Below, piece by piece: positions 1 to 5,590 of a DNA stretch of 9,867 bases (positions within the stretch are counted from its first letter, which is position 1; each line of letters begins with the position of its first letter). Location of the stretch: assembly GCA_023255615.1 (NCBI GenBank), contig JAHFLI010000030.1, positions 1-9,867 on the forward strand. Direction: 5' to 3'. Under the pieces are notes generated by a model, which was not told the origin of the DNA, made no database searches, and worked only from the letters and a program-made list of their open reading frames with translations. The position numbers were made by a program, and so were the translations under genes. Source of the stretch: Candidatus Woesearchaeota archaeon. Lineage in GTDB: Archaea > Nanobdellota > Nanobdellia > Woesearchaeales > JACQSR01.

Positions 1-1274
1 AGATTTTCTCTCATCCAATTGGCGAGGTCAATGTGGAACGTTGTTGGACGCACATATTCTGGATAGGCATCTTTCATGACGGGAAACGCAGGAACAGCAA
101 GAAGAAGTATCGTCATGAGTGCAAAGAGCGCAAAAAGTCCAGCCTTGAGTTTTGGTCGTGACGATTCATTGACAAATGACGCCAGAGAAGACAATCCAAT
201 GACCATTAACGGAGCAAATAACCACGCTTCAATTTCTAAAAATCGATGCGCGCGAGGAAATCCGATGTTTTCGAGATGCAAAAAGAGATACATCGCAATG
301 AGAAAAGCGATCATCAAGAGGTCAGAACGATTTCTTCGATAAAGAATAACTCCAATGCCGATGAGCAAAAATGGAAGGAACCAATACGTATAGGTATCCT
401 TGAATGTAAAGTACGAATCAGGAACCCCAACGTTTCTGTCGGGGCGCTCATACCAATGAAGAAGATTTGAAAGAGGTGCGTTTTTAGTAAATTCGCTGTT
501 GGTGGATTCTCCAAGTCCCACTTTTCCGGCAACAATTCTAATTTGGAAAGGTGCAAACAGAACAAGGAGAATAATTCCAAGGATAACTCCCTTGACTATC
601 GATTGCCACGGAAAGATGAATTTCTTTTCCTTGATGATGAGGAGGATAGAATATATTGCAATAATGGCTATTGAAATTGCAGACCCTTGAGGATGAAAAC
701 AGAATTGAATGATCGTGAGAATAATAGCAATGTACAAGTAGATCTCAGATTTTTTTCCTTCAAGAAGTTTTGAAACATATTGATGGTACATGTATATCAT
801 AAGGGGAACAAAGACAAAGGACACCATCTGAGGCCACATTCCCCAGAGATAGGTCATGTAATCTCGTGATGAAAAGATAAGAAAAAATGAGGAAAGATAG
901 GCTGGCCAAAATCCATACAATTTTCTAACAAGGATGAATGACGTTAACACAAACAGTGAGGAAATGACGGCATAAAAAATATAGACGGACAGGAATCGAA
1001 CGTTGGTAAACGATTCAACCACTGCTTCTGCCGTGTTGAATTGCGGTGGATATACTAATTTTCCATTTGCATCAGTGCCTACCACATAAGTCATGTAGTA
1101 GGGAAGAGAAAACATTGATTTGTCGTTCTGTGCCATCCAGTCTCCTGATGTAAAGTGAGTTGTCGAATCAACATCGCCAAACGGAAGCGGACTTGCTTGA
1201 AGAGGCAATGTGTAAAAATAAATCGTAAAGAGATACAATACTGCAATAAGAAGCGCTTCAATCTTTGAATTCAT
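1..1274 (-). CDS. GT-C-like polytopic membrane glycosyltransferase (partial, 3' end beyond window)
   Basis: Translating the minus strand from ATG at 1274 gives 424 codons with no stop up to the window edge, so the C-terminus is missing. The protein begins with a hydrophobic helix (residues 5-22), followed by a long, probably external loop of about 70 residues with an acidic GDVD motif (D34, D36) and H40. About ten further membrane segments follow, roughly at 95-116, 123-137, 148-166, 179-196, 198-214, 227-243, 298-312, 318-333, 350-366 and 377-396. An acidic motif in the first external loop of a multi-helix protein is the layout of GT-C glycosyltransferases (PMT, STT3/AglB, ArnT type), which use lipid-linked sugars at the outer membrane face. 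An in-frame stop six codons upstream and a TATA-like element about 30 bases upstream support this start. The two sugar-nucleotide epimerases nearby fit a glycan role. The acceptor and sugar cannot be told; an unrelated polytopic protein is the alternative. Confidence 0.68.
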   Translation of the reverse strand, partial: MNSKIEALLIAVLYLFTIYFYTLPLQASPLPFGDVDSTTHFTSGDWMAQNDKSMFSLPYYMTYVVGTDANGKLVYPPQFNTAEAVVESFTNVRFLSVYIFYAVISSLFVLTSFILVRKLYGFWPAYLSSFFLIFSSRDYMTYLWGMWPQMVSFVFVPLMIYMYHQYVSKLLEGKKSEIYLYIAIILTIIQFCFHPQGSAISIAIIAIYSILLIIKEKKFIFPWQSIVKGVILGIILLVLFAPFQIRIVAGKVGLGESTNSEFTKNAPLSNLLHWYERPDRNVGVPDSYFTFKDTYTYWFLPFLLIGIGVILYRRNRSDLLMIAFLIAMYLFLHLENIGFPRAHRFLEIEAWLFAPLMVIGLSSLASFVNESSRPKLKAGLFALFALMTILLLAVPAFPVMKDAYPEYVRPTTFHIDLANWMREN

Positions 1275-1298
1275 ATCAATAAAAGAGAGAAGTTAAAA

Positions 1299-1310
1299 CG
1301 TTAAAAAGGT
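1299..1310 (-). promoter_or_regulatory. TATA box of the GT-C-like gene
   Basis: On the minus strand this reads CCTTTTTAACG, about 30 bases before the ATG at 1274, so transcription would begin within a few bases of the start codon. The core TTTTTAACG recurs in the promoter of the divergent epimerase gene at 1437-1447. Confidence 0.5.
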
Positions 1311-1436
1311 ATTGGAAAGAAATATGGTTGATCTGATACAAGACTATTTTCATTTACCATGGGAACTGAGGATTATTTTTCCTTTAAAAATCTTTACTTC
1401 GGAGAAAGGACAATAATCAGGAAAAAAAGATCGAAA

Positions 1437-1447
1437 CATTTTTAACG
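1437..1447 (+). promoter_or_regulatory. TATA box of the CDP-paratose epimerase-like gene
   Basis: CATTTTTAACG is centred about 28 bases before the ATG at 1470, the archaeal spacing for a leaderless mRNA. No Shine-Dalgarno sequence precedes the ATG. The rest of the 195-base divergent intergenic region holds nothing else I can support. Confidence 0.55.
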
Positions 1448-1469
1448 CTTTCTTGTCTTCTCTTCTTAA

Positions 1470-2498
1470 ATGAAATTATTAGTTACCGGTGGTGCAGGAT
1501 TTATTGGAAGTCACGTGGTGGAGCATTTTGTCAAAAAGGGCGCTGAAGTGACGGTGTTTGATAACCTCTGCAGAGCAAAGTTGCTGAAGAAGGATGAAAA
1601 GAATGCGTTGTATAATTGGAATTTTCTCAAAGAACATTATCCCAAAGTGCATTTGATTAAAGGAGATATTGCAGACAATCGTTCTTTATTTGAAGCAGGA
1701 AAGCACTGCGATACGATTATTCATACTGCGGCACAAACTGCGGTAACGACGTCTGTTGTTGATCCTGAGCCGGATTTTCAGACAAATGCGTTAGGAACAT
1801 TCAATGTCATGGAACTTGCACGAAAAAATAATGCAGCAGTCGTGTATTGTTCCACCAACAAAGTATATGGTGATAATGTCAATTCTCTTCCTCTTATTGA
1901 AAAAGAAAAACGATATTCTTTTTCTTCATCACACGGAATTGCGGAAACTTTTTCCATCGATGGATGCGAGCATACCCCTTATGGGTGTAGTAAATTGGCG
2001 GGGGATGTATATGTTCAAGATTACGCGCATCTCTATGGATTGAACACAGGAGTGTTTCGCATGAGCTGCATTTATGGAACACGTCAGTTTGGAGTGGAAG
2101 ATCAAGGATGGGTCGCGTGGTTCACCATTGCAACAATTCTTGGAAAACCATTGACCATTTATGGAGATGGAAAGCAAGTGAGGGATGTGTTGAATGTTCA
2201 TGATCTTGTGAAATTGTATGATTTATTCTTGTCTTCTCCCGTCAAACATGGTGTGTGGAATACGGGCGGAGGAATGGCAAAGACCATGTCATTGTTAGAG
2301 TTACTTGATATCCTCGGAAAATTGACCGGTACAAAAAGTGCTATTTCCTTTTCTGATTGGCGACCTTCTGATCAAAAAGTCTACATCTCTGATATTTCAA
2401 AAGTGAAAAAAGATCTTGGATGGGAACCAAACATTACTCCGGAAGAAGGTGTGAAAGAGCTCGTCGAGTGGGTGAATGAGAACAAAACAATGTTTTAA
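1470..2498 (+). CDS. CDP-paratose 2-epimerase-like NAD-dependent SDR enzyme
   Basis: This 342-residue extended short-chain dehydrogenase/reductase probably interconverts CDP-paratose and CDP-tyvelose, or acts similarly on another nucleotide-linked deoxysugar, in the cytoplasm. Visible features are the N-terminal Rossmann motif GGAGFIG (residues 7-13), D31 after the second strand to bind the NAD ribose, STNKVYG with S128/T129, and the catalytic YGCSK (Y171, K175). The segments STNKVYGDNVN, YGTRQFGVEDQGWVAWF (202-218) and IYGDGKQVRDVLNV (230-243) are, from memory, diagnostic of the RfbE/tyvelose-epimerase group rather than GalE. Length matches that group (about 340). The start is set by the TATA box 28 bases upstream and by the Rossmann strand beginning at residue 2. 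No CDP-sugar partners (cytidylyltransferase, 4,6-dehydratase, reductase) lie in this window. Its stop overlaps that of the convergent zinc-ribbon gene. Family assignment is firm, exact substrate less so. Confidence 0.88.
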   Translation: MKLLVTGGAGFIGSHVVEHFVKKGAEVTVFDNLCRAKLLKKDEKNALYNWNFLKEHYPKVHLIKGDIADNRSLFEAGKHCDTIIHTAAQTAVTTSVVDPEPDFQTNALGTFNVMELARKNNAAVVYCSTNKVYGDNVNSLPLIEKEKRYSFSSSHGIAETFSIDGCEHTPYGCSKLAGDVYVQDYAHLYGLNTGVFRMSCIYGTRQFGVEDQGWVAWFTIATILGKPLTIYGDGKQVRDVLNVHDLVKLYDLFLSSPVKHGVWNTGGGMAKTMSLLELLDILGKLTGTKSAISFSDWRPSDQKVYISDISKVKKDLGWEPNITPEEGVKELVEWVNENKTMF

Positions 2499-2758
2499 TT
2501 GATAGTCCTCTTATCTCTCACAAAGTGGATTACTCCAAGTGGTTCTCCAGAACCTCCCTCAAAAAGAATTCCATGAAGGACACATTCAAGAGGGGATTCA
2601 GTTCCTTGCGAACCTTGTCTCGGTAAGGAAGGAGCCGACATAATTTTCTCTGCGTCTTTACCACATTCCTCACACGGTATGCTTGGAACGTCTCCACCTA
2701 TTACTGTTTTTTCATAGGTTTTCTTGCATACACCACATTGGTAATTATATATTGGCAT
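2495..2758 (-). CDS. FmdB-type zinc-ribbon protein
   Basis: This 87-residue protein opens with MPIYNYQCGVC, the usual start of FmdB-family regulatory/zinc-ribbon proteins (MPIYEYxCxxC). A complete four-cysteine site is present: C8 and C11, then C29 and C32 (CEEC), ending in a SAPSLP segment as in family members. Residues 45-87 form a longer tail (LECVLHGILFEGG then GVIHFVRDKRTIN) that I do not recognise. The family is widely annotated as regulatory because of an old link to formamidase genes, but its biochemical function is unknown. The start has a palindromic TATA element (TTTTTAAAA) 28 bases upstream, so the mRNA is probably leaderless. The last codons overlap the stop of the convergent epimerase gene. 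Zinc binding is inferred from the cysteine pattern. Confidence 0.8.
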   Translation of the reverse strand: MPIYNYQCGVCKKTYEKTVIGGDVPSIPCEECGKDAEKIMSAPSLPRQGSQGTESPLECVLHGILFEGGSGEPLGVIHFVRDKRTIN

Positions 2759-2779
2759 AAAAGTAAAGGAATTAACTAC

Positions 2780-2791
2780 AGTTTTTAAAAC
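2780..2791 (-). promoter_or_regulatory. TATA box of the zinc-ribbon gene
   Basis: AGTTTTAAAAAC on the minus strand is centred 28 bases before the ATG at 2758. The core is palindromic, but the only gene at the correct distance is the minus-strand one. Confidence 0.5.
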
Positions 2792-2843
2792 TTAGGGGCG
2801 TAAATTCTTTCTCTATATCATTTTTTATTCTATTCAAACCCAT

Positions 2844-3116
2844 TTAGATACCAAATGTCTTGTCGAATTCCTTCATTTTGTGGACAACGTTCAAAAATTC
2901 ACATCCTTTGACGGTAATGGTGATGTAGTCGTATTCATTCTTTTTTACTTTTTGAATAAACTCTTTTTCTAAAAGTTCTTCAAGATATGATTTCATTTGT
3001 ACGTGAGAGAGATTAGATTTGTACATAAGGTGGGTTGGCTTGATTTCCCCACCCTTACTTTGAATGGATAACAGCATGTCTTCGATGATGTCGACATGAT
3101 CACGTTTTTTTGTCAT
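2844..3116 (-). CDS. Small winged-helix DNA-binding regulator
   Basis: This 90-residue protein starts at MTKKRDHVDIIEDML; a longer frame back to 3173 exists, but its extra 19 residues are Ser-rich and lie wholly inside the upstream gene. The order is helix 1 (6-20), helix 2 with KPTHLMYKSN (26-35), a recognition helix at LSHVQMKSYLEELLEK (36-51), then a wing (FIQKVKKNEYDYITIT) and a last helix starting at VKGCEFL (69-75). The KPTHLMYKSNLS..QM..YLEELLEK pattern matches archaeal winged-helix proteins of the HTH_45 type (PF14947), from memory. Its first 17 bases overlap the end of the membrane-protein gene in another frame, and no Shine-Dalgarno sequence precedes it, so translation is probably coupled. 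It likely binds DNA as a partner of the membrane protein; targets cannot be seen. Confidence 0.82.
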   Translation of the reverse strand: MTKKRDHVDIIEDMLLSIQSKGGEIKPTHLMYKSNLSHVQMKSYLEELLEKEFIQKVKKNEYDYITITVKGCEFLNVVHKMKEFDKTFGI

Positions 3117-3789
3117 ACTTGAGTACTCTGATGAAGGTAATGAGCAGGATGAGATAACCAATGAGCTGGACAAGTTCAGCGATGACGTAAAATATATGAT
3201 TCACCTCAATAAAGATGAAAATAATCTGACTTGCTGAAATAATGCCGAAGCTTGTTGCTAATAGTTTTGTTGATATTCTTTTCTCTTTGAGATAATTTTT
3301 AATGTAGTATGAGGTAATGAGTACCAGAAGAAACAATGAGGTAATATGAAAGAGATAATATGCAGAGGTGCTAAAGTAAGTGAGAATCAGAAGTAAATAC
3401 GCAACAAAGAGGATATGCTGCTTTGGCTGCTCTTGATACGTGGAATATAATATATAGAGTCCGAGTAACGTCAGAATGCGATATAATAAAAATCCAATGA
3501 AGAATAAAATTGTTGAAGATTCAACTTCTTGATGGATAAATGTAAATGCTCCGAGGTGCTCAGTCTCGAGAACGTTATAGTAGATGGTAAAATTTGTCAG
3601 AATCTTAAAAAGAAAAGAAAGTCCAACGAAGAAAAAAGAGAGTGCAAGATATGCGTGTTTTTTATTTTTCTTGAGACGATAAAACTGTAAACTTGAATAG
3701 CCAATCAGAAAGAGTACAAAAATACTGAAAATGTCTATAATAATATCTTTTCCATAAAACCATTGAGGACTATATACGACGTCTATCAT
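3100..3789 (-). CDS. Seven-transmembrane protein of unknown function paired with a winged-helix regulator
   Basis: This 229-residue hydrophobic protein has about seven membrane helices, near residues 15-35, 46-66, 92-114, 125-143, 145-163, 174-195 and 200-221. The short N-terminus reads MIDVVYSPQWFYGKD. Between helices 2 and 3 is a 25-residue loop (YYNVLETEHLGAFTFIHQE), and basic residues follow helices 1, 5 and 7 (RLKKNKK, KNYLKEKR, KYDKKT), suggesting those ends are cytoplasmic. I recall similar proteins upstream of winged-helix genes in DPANN archaea but know no function. The gene has its own TATA box and forms an operon with the overlapping regulator, so a membrane sensor that controls or anchors the regulator is a reasonable inference. 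A small transporter is the alternative. No catalytic motif is visible. Confidence 0.8.
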   Translation of the reverse strand: MIDVVYSPQWFYGKDIIIDIFSIFVLFLIGYSSLQFYRLKKNKKHAYLALSFFFVGLSFLFKILTNFTIYYNVLETEHLGAFTFIHQEVESSTILFFIGFLLYRILTLLGLYILYSTYQEQPKQHILFVAYLLLILTYFSTSAYYLFHITSLFLLVLITSYYIKNYLKEKRISTKLLATSFGIISASQIIFIFIEVNHIFYVIAELVQLIGYLILLITFIRVLKYDKKT

Positions 3790-3813
3790 AAGACGATGAG
3801 TATGCCGGATGGT

Positions 3814-3826
3814 CTTTTAAATAACT
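3814..3826 (-). promoter_or_regulatory. TATA box of the 7-TM / winged-helix operon
   Basis: The minus strand reads GTTATTTAAAAG, centred about 31 bases before the ATG at 3789. It faces away from the RNA-gene promoter at 3860-3870, so the two transcription units are divergent. Confidence 0.55.
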
Positions 3827-3859
3827 TATGAAAGATGCTTCTAGACGTTTGTTTCACAG

Positions 3860-3870
3860 AGTATTTAAGA
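3860..3870 (+). promoter_or_regulatory. TATA box of the candidate RNA gene
   Basis: AGTATTTAAGA is a good archaeal TATA element. A start 25-27 bases downstream falls at about 3890-3892, in ACGGATGGG. It lies inside an open frame (3828-4082) that I regard as non-coding, so it does not serve that frame. Confidence 0.45.
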
Positions 3871-3889
3871 TTCATTTACTATGCATAAC

Positions 3890-4072
3890 GGATGGGAGAA
3901 ACAAGAACACACCTGCCAAAGTCTCTCGTTGGATTAGATGTGTACGAGGTGAGTTATCTCATCTATCTGCGAGAGAAATTTCGAAAGAGCAACCATTGGT
4001 TACAGCAGAAGGGGTGAAGCCCAACTCCTCCTGTTACCCCTCCTTTGGTTTGCTTCTTTTTTTCTTTTTTCT
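3890..4072 (+). ncRNA. Candidate structured non-coding RNA, unidentified
   Basis: This fills most of a 400-base stretch (3790-4192) without a convincing protein gene. A TATA box predicts a 5' end near 3890 and a T-tract ends it at about 4052-4072, giving roughly 180 nucleotides. Complementary segments define two domains. In the first, TCTCTCG (3922-3928) pairs perfectly with CGAGAGA (3970-3976), enclosing a hairpin GGTGAG-TTAT-CTCATC (3948-3963). In the second, GCAACCA (3989-3995) pairs with TGGTTTGC (4046-4053, one bulge), enclosing AACC-ATT-GGTT (3991-4001) as an alternative and the 8-bp helix AGGGGTGA/TTACCCCT (4010-4017 with 4034-4041). The loop of that helix carries CTCCTCC, which could also pair with GGGAG at 3894-3898. 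I compared it by eye with RNase P RNA, SRP RNA, C/D and H/ACA guides and common riboswitches and found no convincing match. The pairings are seen; the RNA gene is inferred. Confidence 0.42.
4052..4072 (+). terminator. T-tract terminator of the candidate RNA
   Basis: Two T runs (7 and 6) separated by a single C directly follow the closing helix at 4046-4053. Runs of this length are sufficient intrinsic terminators in archaea. Confidence 0.55.
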
Positions 4073-4080
4073 GCGATATT

Positions 4081-4121
4081 GAAAAGTTTGAAGTTGCCAT
4101 CAAACCCGAAGGGAACTTTTC
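4081..4121. repeat. Nested inverted repeat between the RNA gene and the lipoprotein promoter
   Basis: GAAAAGTT (4081-4088) is the exact reverse complement of AACTTTTC (4114-4121). Inside lie CCC-GAA-GGG (4105-4113) and a competing pair GTTTG/CAAAC (4086-4090 with 4101-4105). The element ends about 25 bases before the lipoprotein TATA box, so it is outside that gene's predicted mRNA. It could be an operator, or part of a longer form of the upstream RNA. Confidence 0.4.
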
Positions 4122-4144
4122 AGTACGACCATTTTTTCTAAATC

Positions 4145-4153
4145 TTTAAATAG
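4145..4153 (+). promoter_or_regulatory. TATA box of the propeller lipoprotein gene
   Basis: TTTAAATAG lies within CTTTAAATAGAAAG and predicts a transcript start near 4175. This leaves a leader of about 18 bases that includes the Shine-Dalgarno sequence. Confidence 0.5.
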
Positions 4154-4181
4154 AAAGAGACTCATAAGAGGAATGAAAAAG

Positions 4182-4187
4182 GGTGAT
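4182..4187 (+). promoter_or_regulatory. Shine-Dalgarno sequence that sets the lipoprotein start
   Basis: GGTGAT is complementary to the archaeal 16S rRNA 3' end and sits five bases before the ATG at 4193. It supports that ATG, which also places the lipobox correctly. Most other genes here lack such a site. Confidence 0.6.
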
Positions 4188-4192
4188 TATGT

Positions 4193-5560
4193 ATGAAATT
4201 AAAACTATGTGCTGTTCTTGTTGTTTTCGGTTTACTGGTTGCAGGATGTTCTGCTCCGGTAGAAAAAGGTCCACTACCAGAAAAAAATGTTCCCCCTTCA
4301 GAGAATCCAACTCCAGTTGTCAATGAGCCACAACAAACTCCAAAACCTGTTGAAACTCAACAATGTGATTATTCTGATCCAAATAAGTACATCAAAAAGG
4401 AACCTAACTGTGTTGTTAATTTCATGTGCATCAGGGGAACAGAAGCGTTTTCAGATGCATGCGGATGCGGATGTAAACCTGCTCCACAACCACCGGTAGA
4501 AGAACCTATAATGACTTCTGGAATGAATCCCACTATTATTTTTGGAACAGGGAAGAATGGACATTCTTTGCTTCAGCTTGGGGAAATCAAAGGATCAGAT
4601 GGCGTATTCACTCTTACTCTTTTGAAACAGATTCAGGTCACGAGTAATTATCTCGGAGAGCTTGATCCTGCGATGGGAGACCTTAATGGTGATGGTGGTA
4701 AGGAAATTGTTGTGGGAAGAGGAGAACGAGGAAATTCAACTGTTGATATTCTCGATCTTAATGGAAAGCTCTTGAAGCGTTTTCAACCTTTTTGTGTTCC
4801 CGATACTTCCTGCAAAGAGAATGATCTTATGAATCCAAACGGCGCAACACATGTTGCAGTTGGAGATATTGATGGCGATGGAAAAGATGAACTCTTTATC
4901 GGATCTGGTATTGGTGGGAGTTCTATGGTTCTTGTCTATACCTATGAGGGTGGGGATGTTCGCAAGCTAGGCCAATTCCGAGCTTTTAGCGAATCTGATA
5001 ATGATCCGGGAGAAGTTCATATTGCGTTAGGAGATGTGGATGGAGACAATCATATGGATATTGTTGTTTCTACTGGTGGAAGAACCCAAGAATTCAAAGG
5101 AGGCAGACCTTCAGCAGCATCTTTTTATGGTGATGCATATAAAACAAATAAAAACCGGTTGATCAATCAAATTACTACGTTCTTTCCACAAAGCAATGAT
5201 CCGACCCGAGAAGTATTTTTAGGGGTTGGAGATTTTGCGCTTGAAAAAGGAAGTGAAATCGCTGGCGGAAGCGGAATGAGTGGTGGTTCAAAAGTGAACG
5301 TGTATTCTGTGGATGGATTTGGCGTTATCTATTTCAACGCGTTTACTCCACTAGAGAATGTAAATGGAGAAGTGCATCTTGCGGTAGGCAATTTTGATGG
5401 AGTTGGTTTTGATGAGATTTTTGCAACGACGGGAGAAAATGGAGACGGTCAATATCATTTGTATGACAAAGACGGAAAACAGTTAACCATCGAAAACCCT
5501 CCACGAATATTCAGCCGTGATGATAATCCGACTGGAGAAATCAACGTCGCTGCAGATTAA
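4193..5560 (+). CDS. Secreted lipoprotein with Cys-rich module and FG-GAP/VCBS-like beta-propeller
   Basis: This 455-residue protein is exported and probably lipid-anchored: residues 1-18 form a signal peptide ending in the lipobox LVAGC with C19. A Pro-rich linker (20-56) follows, then a module with C58, C73, C79, C90, C92 and C94 ending FSDACGCGC, probably disulfide-bonded or metal-binding. From about 112 to the end are FG-GAP/VCBS-like repeats with calcium-type loops: GDLNGDG (162-168), GDIDGDG (224-230), GDVDGDN (280-286), a degenerate GDFALEKG (346-353) and GNFDGVG (399-405), each followed by a strand such as EIVVGRG or ELFIGSG. The protein ends NPTGEINVAAD, where a sixth repeat would start, while the N-terminal NPTIIFGTG resembles the second strand of a repeat, so one blade may be built from both ends. 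Such propellers usually bind ligands or partners; no catalytic motif is visible. Its stop overlaps that of the convergent receiver-like gene. Confidence 0.87.
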   Translation: MKLKLCAVLVVFGLLVAGCSAPVEKGPLPEKNVPPSENPTPVVNEPQQTPKPVETQQCDYSDPNKYIKKEPNCVVNFMCIRGTEAFSDACGCGCKPAPQPPVEEPIMTSGMNPTIIFGTGKNGHSLLQLGEIKGSDGVFTLTLLKQIQVTSNYLGELDPAMGDLNGDGGKEIVVGRGERGNSTVDILDLNGKLLKRFQPFCVPDTSCKENDLMNPNGATHVAVGDIDGDGKDELFIGSGIGGSSMVLVYTYEGGDVRKLGQFRAFSESDNDPGEVHIALGDVDGDNHMDIVVSTGGRTQEFKGGRPSAASFYGDAYKTNKNRLINQITTFFPQSNDPTREVFLGVGDFALEKGSEIAGGSGMSGGSKVNVYSVDGFGVIYFNAFTPLENVNGEVHLAVGNFDGVGFDEIFATTGENGDGQYHLYDKDGKQLTIENPPRIFSRDDNPTGEINVAAD

Positions 5561-5590
5561 TTTTTTATTTTTTCTTTTATTATTTGGGGC
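5556..5590 (+). terminator. T-rich terminator of the lipoprotein gene, inside the opposite gene
   Basis: Directly after the stop come T runs of 6, 6 and 4 separated by single other bases. On the other strand the same bases encode the Lys/Ile-rich C-terminus (KEKIKN) of the receiver-like protein, so terminator and coding sequence overlap. Confidence 0.5.

Noticed and set aside
76..690. Plus-strand frames opposite the glycosyltransferase gene
   Set aside because: They are antisense to a continuous 424-codon membrane-protein frame and have low-complexity, non-protein-like sequences.
1324..1416. 30-codon frame (MVDLIQDYFHLPWE...) between the divergent promoters
   Set aside because: No TATA box or Shine-Dalgarno sequence at proper distance and no recognisable domain; length expected by chance.
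3117..3173. Longer N-terminus for the winged-helix protein (MSSSLVISSCS...)
   Set aside because: The extra Ser-rich residues lie fully within the membrane-protein gene, and the domain is complete from the ATG at 3116.
3828..4082. 84-residue open frame on the plus strand
   Set aside because: Its Phe run is the T-tract, a good TATA box and the helices lie inside it, no promoter or ribosome site fits its ATG, and the protein resembles nothing I know.
3890..4140. RNase P RNA, SRP RNA, C/D or H/ACA guide RNA, hammerhead or TPP-type riboswitch
   Set aside because: Partial resemblances (AAAGTC, ACAGCAGAA, GGGTGAA, CCCGAAGGG) did not come with the full conserved cores or expected order; a covariance search is needed to decide.
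5540..5560. Frameshift or premature stop at the end of the propeller lipoprotein
   Set aside because: Possible, but the missing part of the last repeat is supplied in pattern by the N-terminal strand, and a terminator directly follows, so an intact end is more likely.
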